From NCBI GenBank assembly GCA_020632975.1, contig JACKEL010000004.1, forward strand, positions 248,001 through 312,000: 64,000 nucleotides of DNA, written 5' to 3'. The notes beneath the pieces were generated by a model. The model made no database searches, had not been told where the DNA came from, and was given only the letters and a program-made list of their open reading frames with translations. Each line of letters begins with the position of its first letter. Within the stretch, counting starts at the first letter, position 1. The DNA is from Myxococcales bacterium. GTDB lineage: Bacteria > Myxococcota_C > UBA6777. Position numbers and translations under genes: made by a program. Of the stretch, positions 26,204 to 35,471 are shown in pieces.

Positions 26204-26587
26204 GAGCGTCTTTCTTCGGGTGAGGCTGCGGGTGGCTTGCCAAGCAAAAGTATAGAGCGATCTTCGCGCTTGGGTGGTGGATGTGTTTGGGGGTGGGGTC
26301 TTGGGTGGGCAGATCTTTCCCTGTGTTGTAGGGAGTCAGGCTTTGGTGCTTTGTATCTCTCTGGATTTGATGATCTTTTTTCTTTCCGTTTGACCTTCTC
26401 AGGCATCCTTCGTATACAAATGGGTCTCAAAAAGGTGTCACGTGCTTCTCTGGAGCCTTGGCTTGTGTAAAAAGTCTGGGCTTCTTGGGGTCGCGAGACG
26501 TGGCACATCGCATGATGCCATATCGATCTTGTTCGGATAACGCGAACGATCTGTGTATACGCTAGAGAAATCGAGAGGTACAAAACG
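26204..26587. other. Gene-less stretch ahead of yebC, with a promoter
   Basis: This 384-base stretch holds no frame with a ribosome site. The first half is G/T-rich without visible structure. The second half holds the promoter at 26390-26418 and a 160-base leader to the yebC start, including a weak GTTCG/CGAAC hairpin near 26530. Confidence 0.5.
26390..26418 (+). promoter_or_regulatory. Sigma-70-type promoter for yebC
   Basis: TTGACC, a 17-base spacer and TATACA: five of six and four of six matches to the consensus with ideal spacing. Confidence 0.6.
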
Positions 26588-27331
26588 ATGGCTGGACATA
26601 GTAAGTGGGCCAATATTAAGCGCCGCAAAGGCGCGCAAGATGCGAAACGTGGTAAGGTCTTTACCAAGATTATCAAAGAGATCAGCGTTGCTGCGAAGAT
26701 GGGCGGGGGAGATGCAGATGCAAACCCTCGTTTGCGTGCTGCGGTTCTTGCGGCCAAAGCTGAGAACATGCCCAAAGACAACATCGAGCGGGCAATCAAA
26801 AAGGCGACTGGCGCTGACGCTGCGGACTATATTGAGCAGACATTTGAGGGCTACGGCCCTGGTGGTGTCGCGGTATTCGTCGAAGTGGCGACAGACAACC
26901 ACAACCGCACAGTGAGCAGCGTGCGCTCTTACTTCAACAAAAGTGGCGGTAGCTTGGGCAAAGATGGCTGTCTTCAGTTCATCTTTGAGCAAAAAGGTGT
27001 GTTTTCCTTCCCCAAAGGCGACCTCGACGAAGAAGAGCTGATGCTTGAGTTGATCGACGCAGGGGCCGAGGATATCGAGACCGAAGATGGCACTGTGAAC
27101 GTCACATGCGAAGTCGCGGACTTTGGTAACCTACAAAAGAAACTTTATGAGATGGGGATCGAGCCCGAAAGCGCGAGCTTGGAGCGTCTTCCCTTGACCA
27201 TGCAAAAGGTCGATGATCTTGCGATCCTCAAGCCTTTGATGAAGCTCGTGGACCAACTCGAAGAAGACGACGATGTCCAAAAGGTGTACCACAACCTCGA
27301 AGCGGACGATGAGTTGCTAGACCAACTCTAA
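26588..27331 (+). CDS. yebC: YebC/PmpR-family regulatory protein (TACO1 homologue)
   Basis: A 247-residue cytoplasmic protein, the usual family length. It opens with MAGHSKWANIKRRKGAQD, the family hallmark, then AENMPKDNIERAIKKATG, YEGYGPGG-like FEGYGPGGVAVFVE, and NRTVSSVRSYFNKSGGSLG. YebC-type proteins were described as DNA-binding regulators, and more recently as factors that relieve ribosome stalling at proline stretches; the mitochondrial TACO1 acts in translation. GAGG lies ten bases upstream. It is usually linked to ruvC or ruvA; here it stands alone, convergent with the phosphatase gene. The acidic C-terminus is longer than average. Confidence 0.95.
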   Translation: MAGHSKWANIKRRKGAQDAKRGKVFTKIIKEISVAAKMGGGDADANPRLRAAVLAAKAENMPKDNIERAIKKATGADAADYIEQTFEGYGPGGVAVFVEVATDNHNRTVSSVRSYFNKSGGSLGKDGCLQFIFEQKGVFSFPKGDLDEEELMLELIDAGAEDIETEDGTVNVTCEVADFGNLQKKLYEMGIEPESASLERLPLTMQKVDDLAILKPLMKLVDQLEEDDDVQKVYHNLEADDELLDQL

Positions 27332-27406
27332 GAAGACGCTTCCATCCCTCCCTTTGCTGCGTCTCTTTGGCGCGGATACTTCTTCCTTCTTGACAGCTTG
27401 ACGCTT

Positions 27407-28108
27407 TTAAGGCCTGTGACGCTTCTTGCGTTTGTAGGGGCTTGGGACGCGGACAAGCTCGTCCTTCTGATGCCACCAACCAATCAATTCTCTTCCATGC
27501 ACACATCCCCCATCAAGGCACAAAGTCTTGGGCGTGCGGTGAAAGCCTTGTCTTGCCCAGTGCCCGTAAACAACGAGCTTTTCGCCTTGGTAAAAGTGGT
27601 GCCAAGGTGCAAAGCCTTCAGGTGCATTGCGCAGATGCCCATCCCACTCTCTCGGGAGGCGTCCCAAAGCATCGCAGATTCGGACGCGCGTGAGAAACTT
27701 GGCTGGGGTTTGTTCGGGTGCAAGGTGAGGATGAAGGCCCGCGTGGACAACGAGCCAGTCTTGTTCTTCGATGAAGAGAGGCCAGCTTGCGATCCATTCG
27801 AGCCATTCGTCTCGATCTGCCGCTGCCATCACATCAGGACAAAAGTCCTCGGGGTCGAACCAGTCGGGATATTCGGGCGCTTGGGTTGCTTCGAGCAGGC
27901 TTTCTTCGTGGTTGCCACGGACAGCAGAGGCCCCCAACGAACGCAGCAGACGCAAGACACCAAGGCTATCAGGACCACGATTGAGCGTATCGCCCACACA
28001 GATCAGGCGATGGCGATCGGGTTGGAAGTTTGCTTGCTGCAACAAGGTTTCTAAAGGCTGGAGGCAACCGTGGAGATCACCTACAAACAAGATGTCTTGT
28101 GATGTCAT
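27407..28108 (-). CDS. ApaH/PrpE-like metallophosphoesterase
   Basis: A 233-residue cytoplasmic protein with the full calcineurin-type metal site: GDLHGC (Asp11, His13), GDTLNRGPDS (Asp40), GNHE (Asn66, His67), VVHAGLHP and YGHWARQG. The order and length fit bis(5'-nucleosyl)-tetraphosphatases (ApaH, PrpE) and the bacteriophage lambda-type protein phosphatases, which share these motifs. The gene follows the kinase gene at 28167 by 58 bases on the same strand. A kinase and a possible protein phosphatase on one transcript would make a reversible pair, but the dinucleotide hydrolase function is equally likely. AAAGGA precedes the ATG. Confidence 0.85.
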   Translation of the reverse strand: MTSQDILFVGDLHGCLQPLETLLQQANFQPDRHRLICVGDTLNRGPDSLGVLRLLRSLGASAVRGNHEESLLEATQAPEYPDWFDPEDFCPDVMAAADRDEWLEWIASWPLFIEEQDWLVVHAGLHPHLAPEQTPAKFLTRVRICDALGRLPREWDGHLRNAPEGFAPWHHFYQGEKLVVYGHWARQGFHRTPKTLCLDGGCVHGRELIGWWHQKDELVRVPSPYKRKKRHRP

Positions 28109-28166
28109 CCTTTTTCCTTTGGAGGGGGAGAAAGATTCTTGGGGAAGGGGAAAGGCCGCAAGGTGA

Positions 28167-29768
28167 TTACCAAGCCGTGCTCTGTTTGCCCCATTCTGGG
28201 GGAGATTGAGAGAGGGTGGGCATGGAAGTGGGGGGCGCAGGGAGTTCTCTGTACCAACCCTCTTGATCGATGGCAGGCGTCGCTTGCGCGGGGGGAAGCT
28301 TGGGGAGGCTGCGTTTGATCACAGGTGGGGGCTGTTGTTTTGGAAAGAACGAGAGGGCCCGCTCACTGAGCGCGACATAGGCCGTGGTGAGGGTACCTTG
28401 GGGATCTTTCCAGAGTTGTTCGCGGTAGGTGTACCAAAGACCACCCGTGCTTGTCGCGGAGAAGAGGAACAAGAAGACCATCAGACGCAGAAGATATCGT
28501 GGTTTGGGGAGTTCAGCGTTGAGGCGATCTCGCGTGTCTTGGAAAGGTTGCGCAAAAAGCGAGGTCTTGCGGGCCCCTGGTGGGGGGAGCGCAGCAGACG
28601 AAGTAGAAGACAGTGGCGCTGGGGCGTTTGACTGTGAAGGGGTCGAGATCTCAGAGGACACCGAGCTTGACTGCGCGGAGAGTTCTTGGGCATCGAACGG
28701 TTTCATGTCCAAGGTGGGGGCGGTGGAGATGCGTTCTTTGTTGTTGTCTCCTCCCGTGGTGACGGGGGTGGGAAGGACGTGCTTGTTGCCACTGGATTGC
28801 AAAGCCATATAAGGCTGGCTTGCATAGGGCGAAGACAGCGGGGAGATCAACGACTGGGTATGTTTCTTTTCTTCGTTGGCGTGGTGAAGTGCAAGGTCCG
28901 TGGGTTCAAGACCGTTGTACAGCGGGGCATTGTCGAGCGCTTTGTCAAAAGCTTGGAGAAGCTCTTGGCAGGTATTCCAACGCAACGCAGGGTTTTTCTC
29001 AAGGCAACGCATCAAGACGTTGTGGCTGGGTTCGTTGAGGTGAAGGAGTGGTGGGGGCGGCTCGTGCATCAGTTTGAAAAGCAAAGAAGAGGCATCATGG
29101 AAAGGGAGCGTGCCCGAGCACATACGATAAAGTAAGACCCCTAGACTGTAGATATCGGCCCGTTGATCGGCTGTTTTGCTGTCGAGCATTTGTTCGGGGG
29201 CGATATAAAGTGGGGTCCCCATGGTGCTGCCTGTGTGGGTGAGGTTGGAGACTTCGAGGACTTTTGCGATCCCAAAGTCGGTCACACGGGCGGTTGCGGG
29301 CCAGGTTTTTTTATCGAGGAGGATGTTGGGTGGTTTCAGGTCGCGGTGCACGATATCTTGTTCGTGAGCGGCTTGGACCCCAAGGACGATGTCGTGAAAG
29401 ATCTGATGGACTTGTTCTTGTGGGAGGGGACCTGGATTTCTTTCGAGGTAGGCTTGGAGATCGCCACCTTCCATCCATTCCATCACAAGGCCAAGAACGC
29501 AGTCTTCTTCGAGCATCTGAAGCACGCGTACTACGTTGGGATGTTCGATTTGAGACTGGATGCTGGCTTCGCGTTCAAAGCGTTGTCGCACCTTGTCTTG
29601 GCTGGCCATGTGTTCGTAGAGGATCTTGATGGCGACATGCGCGTCGGTTTCTGTGTCGAGCGCGCGGTAAAGCCAGGCCATCCCGCCGCTGCCAACACGT
29701 TCTTCGATCACATAGCGATCGGCTAATTTTTTGCCTTCAAGCATAGAAGCTGCGCGTTTTTCGCTCAT
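28167..29768 (-). CDS. Serine/threonine protein kinase, transmembrane
   Basis: A 533-residue Hanks-type kinase. VGSGGMAWLY is the glycine loop, Lys48 (VAIKIL) the ATP lysine, HRDLKPPN the catalytic loop (Asp143), DFG at 164-166, and GTPLYIAPEQ follows. The kinase domain ends near residue 285; a Ser/Pro/Ala-rich linker leads to one membrane helix at about 430-455 (LLRLMVFLFLFSATSTGG) and a short Pro-rich outer tail. ATG at 29768 has AGGTG five bases upstream; a TTG one codon earlier is less likely. It lies between a monoglyceride-lipase-like gene (38 bases) and the ApaH-like gene (58 bases), so all three may be co-transcribed. Confidence 0.92.
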   Translation of the reverse strand: MSEKRAASMLEGKKLADRYVIEERVGSGGMAWLYRALDTETDAHVAIKILYEHMASQDKVRQRFEREASIQSQIEHPNVVRVLQMLEEDCVLGLVMEWMEGGDLQAYLERNPGPLPQEQVHQIFHDIVLGVQAAHEQDIVHRDLKPPNILLDKKTWPATARVTDFGIAKVLEVSNLTHTGSTMGTPLYIAPEQMLDSKTADQRADIYSLGVLLYRMCSGTLPFHDASSLLFKLMHEPPPPLLHLNEPSHNVLMRCLEKNPALRWNTCQELLQAFDKALDNAPLYNGLEPTDLALHHANEEKKHTQSLISPLSSPYASQPYMALQSSGNKHVLPTPVTTGGDNNKERISTAPTLDMKPFDAQELSAQSSSVSSEISTPSQSNAPAPLSSTSSAALPPPGARKTSLFAQPFQDTRDRLNAELPKPRYLLRLMVFLFLFSATSTGGLWYTYREQLWKDPQGTLTTAYVALSERALSFFPKQQPPPVIKRSLPKLPPAQATPAIDQEGWYRELPAPPTSMPTLSQSPPEWGKQSTAW

Positions 29769-29806
29769 CAAAGCACCTCGATTTTACACAGGGGATCAGG
29801 AGAGGG

Positions 29807-30742
29807 TCATTCTGTGATACGCAGGAGCCAGTGCATAAGATCTTCCATGACTTGTTTTCGATTGGTTTCGTTGAAGATCTCGTGGCGTCCATCTGGGTAC
29901 AAATGCAGCGAAAGATCCGTGAGTCCCGCACGGGTGTAAGCTTGGGCCAGCCCTTTCATGCCTTCGCCCATCCGCGTAACAGGATCTTTTTCACCACCCA
30001 CAAGATAGACAGGAAGGTCGTGTCGCACACGCGCTCGAAGATCCGAACGAGCGATCTCGCCGAATCCATGGAGGCAGTCGAGCCACATCTGCGTGGTGAT
30101 AATAAAACCGCACTTGTCATCCGCAACATAAGCATCCACTTCCGCTGCGTCACGGGAGAGCCAATCAAAATCTGTACGATTGGGTCGAAAAGGTTTGTTG
30201 AAGTCCCCGAAGCTCATGGCGTTGAGCAACTTGCTGCGTCCTCTTCGACCAAGGCGATAACGCTCTGCGTGCGTTGCCGCGATACCAATCAAGCGCAGTG
30301 GGCCCACGGTATCGACCGCAGCGGAAAGAACCGCGCCTGCGAACTTTTTGCTGTGTTCAAACAGCGTAAATTGCACCAAGAAGGAGCCCATGCTGTGGCC
30401 AAAAAGCACGATGGGAAGGGATGGATCAGCTTTGTGCGCGATGTCGTGGAGGGTGATGATATCTTGGATGACGCGAAGCCAGCCGTTGTCGTCCGCAAAG
30501 TAGCCGATGTCTTCGGGCTGTCGGGCAGTTTTGCCATGTCCTCGTTGATCGTGGGCATACACCACAAAACCATCTTGGGTCATGCGTTCTGCGAGGCGTG
30601 CATAACGCGCCGCGTGTTCGGCCATCCCATGAACGAGCAACACGATACCACGCTTGGCGCTGCCTTCATCTGGAGACCATTTGAAGGTGAAGATCTCGGC
30701 TTGTTTGTCTTCGCTTTGGTATGTGAAAGTTTCGGCTTGCAT
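29807..30742 (-). CDS. Alpha/beta hydrolase, monoacylglycerol lipase / lysophospholipase type
   Basis: A 311-residue protein of the Hydrolase_4 (serine aminopeptidase S33-like) type. VLLVHGMAEHAARY forms the oxyanion-hole strand with the HG-x-x-EH pattern of monoglyceride lipases. The nucleophile is Ser117 in GHSMG. Asp253 (GGEKDPV) and His287 (PDGRHEIFNE) complete the triad. AHDQRGHGKT is another family hallmark. It probably splits monoacylglycerols or lysophospholipids in the cytoplasm or at the membrane; there is no signal peptide. AGGAG lies nine bases before the ATG. It follows the methyltransferase-like gene by 73 bases and precedes the kinase by 38 bases. Confidence 0.88.
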   Translation of the reverse strand: MQAETFTYQSEDKQAEIFTFKWSPDEGSAKRGIVLLVHGMAEHAARYARLAERMTQDGFVVYAHDQRGHGKTARQPEDIGYFADDNGWLRVIQDIITLHDIAHKADPSLPIVLFGHSMGSFLVQFTLFEHSKKFAGAVLSAAVDTVGPLRLIGIAATHAERYRLGRRGRSKLLNAMSFGDFNKPFRPNRTDFDWLSRDAAEVDAYVADDKCGFIITTQMWLDCLHGFGEIARSDLRARVRHDLPVYLVGGEKDPVTRMGEGMKGLAQAYTRAGLTDLSLHLYPDGRHEIFNETNRKQVMEDLMHWLLRITE

Positions 30743-30815
30743 CTGTCGCTTCTCCTATTTGTCGTGGTCTTGAAGAGATGGAGTGTAGCGCAAGATGAGA
30801 TGAGATGCGAGAGGT

Positions 30816-32213
30816 TTAGCCCAAAGGATCGAGCATACTTTCGCGCAACTCTTCTGCGCGGTTCATCACGTCTTCAAAACGCGGAGGATAGGGCTCGACC
30901 TCTTTGAGGGCGTTGGAACACTCTTCTTCAGTGAAGCCTTCCAAAGAGCCTCCCAGTCGCGTGATCAGTTTGGCGCGGATCTTTGTGGCATAGCGGGGAT
31001 TGTAGAAGTGTTCGAGCAGGTTGCTCATGGCTTGGGCGCTGCGTGCGGCGTTCCAAGCGGCTTGAAGTGGATCTCCATGTTCGCCCCAAGCCTCGACCCA
31101 CAAAGGGATCGCTTCTGGGCGAAACTGAAGTTCTGCCAAAAACTCTGCGATCGGGCAGCGGGGAGGTGGCGTGCGAAAAGCTTGGATCGTCTCTTCTAGG
31201 CTCGGAGGGATGGGGACGATCTTGCGAATCAAAGGCGAGACATTGTCGCCTTCAGCGGGCATTTGTCCGCGTTTTTCGACCTCATACTCTCGAAAAAACC
31301 ACCAAAATTGCCTTTGTAGAGCTTCTTTTTGCGGGTGTTCGAGCCGCGACAACAACATCAACATGTGTTCGCCGTAGAGCGCATGATCCCATGCAAATTG
31401 CATGGGGTCCTCTTCGGGCGTGGGGGTGCAGCGCGTGAACCAAAGCTCTGAAGGACGCCCTTGGCTGATGATGTCCCGCCACAAATGGATCAGCGGACAG
31501 TTGGGGACGTGCGCCCGAAAACGCGGAAAATTCGGCATCGACGCAGGTGTTTGGCTGGCCTGTTCTTGGAGCGCTTCGTTGGAGAGGAAGGGTTGGGACT
31601 CTGTGGGAGCCAAGCTGCGGACAGGAGACGGTCGATTTGCATCAAACGCACCTGGCTGTGAACGAAAGCCCCCAAGATGCGGGATCACCAGCGTTGGGGC
31701 TTTGCTGCGGCTTGGGGGATTCCAAGCTCGAAAGCGAGGAAACCACCGTGGTACGTGTTGCTTGTAGTCGATGTAACCTTCGCGAAAGCGAGCTTCGAGC
31801 GCGGGTTCCTCGAAAAGCGGTATCGAAAGGACGTAGAAAAGTGTATTGGCGGCCGCCCAAATCGAAAGTGGAAGCGAACGAAAAAACAGCGCTTCCGCGT
31901 AAAGCACCAAAAGCAGCCCCACGATCATAGGGTTACGCAGGTGTTGGTAAGGGCCAACGATAATGAGTTTTTTGGCGGGGGCCCAAAAAGAAGGTGTTCC
32001 ACGGCTGAGTTGAAGAAACAAAGCCAAGGACCAAAAGCCCAAGAAGATCCCCAGAGAGCACGCCACAAGTGCAGCCCACAAAAAAGGAGAATGAAAGGGG
32101 GCTGGGTCCGCTGCATGAGGGGTATGACGAAAGAGCAAAAGCAAAGATACTGGAACCAGCACGACCACACCCACCAGAAAGATGATGGTGCTTACCAGCC
32201 AACTACGCCGCAT
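30816..32213 (-). CDS. Isoprenylcysteine methyltransferase-like membrane protein with long unknown C-terminal domain
   Basis: A 465-residue protein. The first 190 residues carry about five membrane helices and the ICMT/PEMT signature: VGPYQHLRNPMIVGLL, then FEEPALEARFREGYIDYKQHVPRWFPR. In this family the GPY-x-x-x-RNP and EE-x-x-L segments bind S-adenosylmethionine and the lipid or thiol substrate. The remaining 270 residues are soluble, rich in Trp, Pro and Arg, with two similar stretches (FAWDHALYGEHMLMLLSRLEHPQKEALQRQF and LQAAWNAARSAQAMSNLLEHF, each a helical pair). I know no family for that part. AAGGAG lies eight bases before the ATG. It is first of a four-gene minus-strand run. Confidence 0.75.
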   Translation of the reverse strand: MRRSWLVSTIIFLVGVVVLVPVSLLLLFRHTPHAADPAPFHSPFLWAALVACSLGIFLGFWSLALFLQLSRGTPSFWAPAKKLIIVGPYQHLRNPMIVGLLLVLYAEALFFRSLPLSIWAAANTLFYVLSIPLFEEPALEARFREGYIDYKQHVPRWFPRFRAWNPPSRSKAPTLVIPHLGGFRSQPGAFDANRPSPVRSLAPTESQPFLSNEALQEQASQTPASMPNFPRFRAHVPNCPLIHLWRDIISQGRPSELWFTRCTPTPEEDPMQFAWDHALYGEHMLMLLSRLEHPQKEALQRQFWWFFREYEVEKRGQMPAEGDNVSPLIRKIVPIPPSLEETIQAFRTPPPRCPIAEFLAELQFRPEAIPLWVEAWGEHGDPLQAAWNAARSAQAMSNLLEHFYNPRYATKIRAKLITRLGGSLEGFTEEECSNALKEVEPYPPRFEDVMNRAEELRESMLDPLG

Positions 32214-32440
32214 TCACGAACTCCTTTGAAGCTTTTGCATTGCACAATCCAACCTTCGCGCTGGCTATCTTTGCGCTGATTGGCATATCTGTCAATCTTT
32301 GGGGCATTCTTGTGTGAGTCTTTCTGCAGTTTTTGCAGATCTTCGTGATAAGCTGGCGACTCAAAGGTAACATGCTCAATACAACGACCTTTCGAGCCTA
32401 TGGGCTGCAAGGCTCTTCTTTCAAAGTCGATGGAGACATC

Positions 32441-33916
32441 ATGCAGGACACGCAAAAGGAGACCCAAGACTTTCCTATCGCGATCATTGGCGCAGGTTTC
32501 GCTGGGATGGGGATGGGGATTCGTCTGAAACAAGAAGGCATCCACTCTTTCACGATCTTTGAAGCCGCTGACGAAGTCGGCGGAACTTGGCGTGAAAACA
32601 CTTACCCTGGGTGTGCTTGCGATGTGCCGTCCCTCTTGTACTCGTATTCTTTTGAACAAAGCTCTCGTTGGTCTCGGATGTTCGGGGAACAAGGGGAGAT
32701 CTGGGAGTATATGAAGACTTGCGTTGACAAGTTTGGTTTGCGTTCGCATATCCGCTTTCGTTCGCGTGTGATCTCGCTGGAGTTCCAAGAAGATCGGGGA
32801 CTGTGGAGACTCGAAACCGAAGACAAGCAGGTCTCTTGGGCGCGCGTGGTGATCAGCGGCACGGGTGGGTTAAGCAAGCCCGCTTTTCCTTCGATCGAAG
32901 GCATGGAGCGATTTGAAGGGCCGCAGTTTCACTCCGCCCAGTGGGATCACGATGTGTCTCTCCAAGGCAAACGTGTCGCTGTAATTGGAACGGGTGCTTC
33001 GGCGATTCAGGTGATCCCTTCTATCGTGGATCAAGTCGCTTCACTGAAAGTCTTTCAACGCAGCCCCGCGTGGGTGATGCCCAAAGCTGATCGACCGATC
33101 TCTCGATTTGAGCAGGGCCTCTATCGTCTGATTCCTCCGTTGCAGTGGGCGTATCGATCCATGATTTATTGGTGGATGGAGATGCGCGGATTGGCTTTCG
33201 TGAAGTACCCCAAACTCCTCGAATATGCGCAAAAACAAGCGCTTGAACACATCGCCTCTGCGATCCACGACCCCGCACTGCGAGAGAAGTTGACGCCATC
33301 CTACAAGATGGGTTGCAAACGCATCCTGATCTCCAACGATTACTATCCTGCCCTTGCCAAAGAGCATGTCGAAGTCGTGACCGAAGCCATCGACTCGATC
33401 CAGCCTCATAGCGTCCGAACAGCCGATGGCCGCGAGCATGAAGTCGATGTGATCCTCTACTGTACTGGATTTCGCGTGATGGACTTCCTCGCACCCATGA
33501 CAGTCGTGGGTTTGGAAGGCAAAGAACTGAACGAGCTTTGGCAAGAGCAAGGCATCGAAACACTCCATGGTATCGCGGTTTCAGGGTTTCCAAACTTTTA
33601 TCTTTTGGTAGGACCCAACACAGGGCTCGGGCATAACTCGATTATCTTTATGATCGAGTCGCAAGTCCGCTACATCTTGCAGTGCATCGAACGTTTGCGG
33701 ACCAAAGGAGGGCGGTACCTCGACCTGCGACCTGAGAGCCAACACTCCTTCCAAGAAGAGGTGTCGCAACGCACAGAAAATACCATTTGGAAGTCTGGGT
33801 GTCGTAGTTGGTATCTCACAGAGGACGGAAAAAACTACACTTTGTGGCCAGGTTATACCTTCGAATATTGGTGGAAGACACGACGCCTCCGCCCCAAAGA
33901 TTATCGACTTGTCTAA
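32441..33916 (+). CDS. Flavin-binding (Baeyer-Villiger type) monooxygenase
   Basis: ATG at 32441, with GGAG six to seven bases upstream, gives 491 residues. The FAD loop is IGAGFAGMGMG (Gly17, 19, 22); the NADPH loop is VIGTGASAIQ (Gly173, Gly175). Between them lies FEGPQFHSAQWD, matching the Baeyer-Villiger fingerprint F-x-G-x-x-x-H-x-x-x-W with Phe148, His154, Trp158. GGTWRENTYPGCACDVPS and RSPAWVMPK are also typical. Such enzymes insert oxygen next to a ketone or oxidise soft heteroatoms. No signal peptide or partner is seen. It is divergent from the methyltransferase-like gene. Upstream in-frame codons (from 32333) lack a ribosome site. Confidence 0.9.
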   Translation: MQDTQKETQDFPIAIIGAGFAGMGMGIRLKQEGIHSFTIFEAADEVGGTWRENTYPGCACDVPSLLYSYSFEQSSRWSRMFGEQGEIWEYMKTCVDKFGLRSHIRFRSRVISLEFQEDRGLWRLETEDKQVSWARVVISGTGGLSKPAFPSIEGMERFEGPQFHSAQWDHDVSLQGKRVAVIGTGASAIQVIPSIVDQVASLKVFQRSPAWVMPKADRPISRFEQGLYRLIPPLQWAYRSMIYWWMEMRGLAFVKYPKLLEYAQKQALEHIASAIHDPALREKLTPSYKMGCKRILISNDYYPALAKEHVEVVTEAIDSIQPHSVRTADGREHEVDVILYCTGFRVMDFLAPMTVVGLEGKELNELWQEQGIETLHGIAVSGFPNFYLLVGPNTGLGHNSIIFMIESQVRYILQCIERLRTKGGRYLDLRPESQHSFQEEVSQRTENTIWKSGCRSWYLTEDGKNYTLWPGYTFEYWWKTRRLRPKDYRLV

Positions 33917-34010
33917 TCATTTGGCTTTGCCTAGGTCTTAGAGCTGTGGGGAGTTTCGCTAGCTTCTGGATAGGATGGGGTGAAGCGAAGGGGCTTGGGG
34001 GAGGGTATGC

Positions 34011-35213
34011 TCAGTCACAAGTGAAGAGACAAGCTGTACGGGCGCCCAAGGAACAGGCTCGACGCTTAAATGCCCTTGCTTTGGGGCAGTTGTGTTTGAG
34101 GCCGCGGCCTTGCTCGTACATATCTCCTAGAACAGAGCAACTTTTGGCATTGCGTTTGGCGCACGCTCGCAACAGTGCGGTGTTGCGAAGCTTCTTTTCT
34201 GGGGCCGAGATCACGGGGGTATCGAGGAGTTGGGCGAGGGCCAAACAACCATCTCCTGAACCTAGACGACACGAACGTTGTAGGAGCTTGCGATACGCCA
34301 TCTTGTGCTTTTTGCTGGGGTATTTGGGGCGTGTTTCTCTGGCAAGCAGGTAACAGGAAGGTCCGTGGTAAAAGTGGCAAGCACGTTGAAGTTTGGGCAC
34401 ATGGTAATTCTTTTTTCGGATCTCGGGGACACGCAAAGCCACTTGTGCTTGGGCATAACAGCCCGCAGCATTGTTGAGTTGACATGCCCGTCCATACAGC
34501 GCAAGAGCGCGATCTAGATCTGTGACCATGTTCCAATCGCCTTGGATGACACGGCCCAAACGATAACACGCTAGACCCAAGCCTTTGTCACACGACAGTT
34601 TGTAATAAGAGATCGAAGTGCGCTTCTGATTTTTGTAGATGACACCGTGCTCATAGAGCCAAGCCAACGCATAACAACCATGACGATCCTTTTGCTCGCA
34701 AGCTGAGATCGCCGCCTCTTGGGCTTTTTTGTAATAGGCTCCCGCAAGTCTTCTGTTGCCTGTGTAAAAGATGGACTCTCGCAGGTAACGCGCATGGCGA
34801 AGGCAAGCCCGGGCAAAGCCTTCGTCACAAGAACGCGTGAAGTAGGTTTGGGCTTGTTGGAGTTCTTTGACACTGAACAGTGGATCGTTGTGTAGGTTGT
34901 AACTCAAGAAACGACCGAGATAAAAGCATCCAAGTGGGTCTTTTTGTTCGCAGGCTCTGCGATAATAACCAAGCGCTGCGTCCATATCGCGCTTTAATTC
35001 GATGCCCAACTCGTACTTTTTTCCGAGCTGTTGGCAGATCTTGGCGATGCCTTTTTCACATTGGCGGATGCTGAGTTGGAGAGGCGTCAAACCACTCAAG
35101 TCTTCTTCTGGGGGCGGTGGTGTGCGTTTCACTTGTTGTTGCGTGGTAAAGCAACCCACGAGAGGCTGAAACAATGACAGGGAGAGCAGAAGCAAAAGTC
35201 GGATGCGTCGCAT
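34011..35213 (-). CDS. Sel1-repeat lipoprotein
   Basis: ATG at 35213 begins MRRIRLLLLLSLSLFQ with lipobox LVGC at about residue 21; the product is 400 residues. The mature protein is an array of Sel1-like (TPR-related) repeats with the pattern A-x-x-YY-x-x-AC-x-x-x-D-x-x-GC: DAALGYYRRACEQKDPLGC, then AGAYYKKAQEAAISACEQKDRHGC, ISYYKLSCDKGLGLAC and ALALYGRACQLNNAAGC. Paired cysteines in each repeat suggest disulfide-stapled repeats in the periplasm, as in Helicobacter cysteine-rich proteins. It probably acts as a binding scaffold. The ribosome site is weak. It lies downstream of the LRR fusion gene but is separated by 294 bases with repeats, so a separate promoter is likely. Confidence 0.85.
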   Translation of the reverse strand: MRRIRLLLLLSLSLFQPLVGCFTTQQQVKRTPPPPEEDLSGLTPLQLSIRQCEKGIAKICQQLGKKYELGIELKRDMDAALGYYRRACEQKDPLGCFYLGRFLSYNLHNDPLFSVKELQQAQTYFTRSCDEGFARACLRHARYLRESIFYTGNRRLAGAYYKKAQEAAISACEQKDRHGCYALAWLYEHGVIYKNQKRTSISYYKLSCDKGLGLACYRLGRVIQGDWNMVTDLDRALALYGRACQLNNAAGCYAQAQVALRVPEIRKKNYHVPKLQRACHFYHGPSCYLLARETRPKYPSKKHKMAYRKLLQRSCRLGSGDGCLALAQLLDTPVISAPEKKLRNTALLRACAKRNAKSCSVLGDMYEQGRGLKHNCPKARAFKRRACSLGARTACLFTCD

Positions 35214-35420
35214 CTTGTTTGGCCTTTGTTTGGGGGATGGGCTGCTTGTTTGGGGAGGGACGAAGTGCAAGACATGCCCGTGGTTCCAAGGTTCTTTTTA
35301 GCCGATTGCATAGCCCAAAAGCAAGCCACGCAGGTTTTTTCTTGGTACAGGGGCAGGTTGGGGCGGGCACGGAGGATGGAAGATTGGCCTGCGCGGGTTG
35401 AAAGGATTCCTCTGTATTGG

Positions 35421-35442
35421 GGGCGACCCTTTATGGTCGCCT
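35421..35442. repeat. 8-6-8 palindromic element with compensatory change
   Basis: GGGCGACC, loop CTTTAT, then GGTCGCCT. Against the consensus one G has become A in the left arm and the matching C has become T in the right arm, so pairing is kept. Only the outermost pair is lost. GAAT follows, as in the 10203 copy. Confidence 0.7.
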
Positions 35443-35471
35443 GAATCTACCCTGAATCCCCCTGGAATCTG

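Noticed and set aside
27334..27364. AGACGC and GCGTCT as a yebC terminator
   Set aside because: Six-base stem with a 19-base loop and no T-run; too weak to call.
31846..31862. GGCGGCCGCCCAAAT resembling half of the palindromic element
   Set aside because: It encodes a conserved-looking part of the membrane protein (IWAAAN) and has no second arm with a six-base loop; probably chance.
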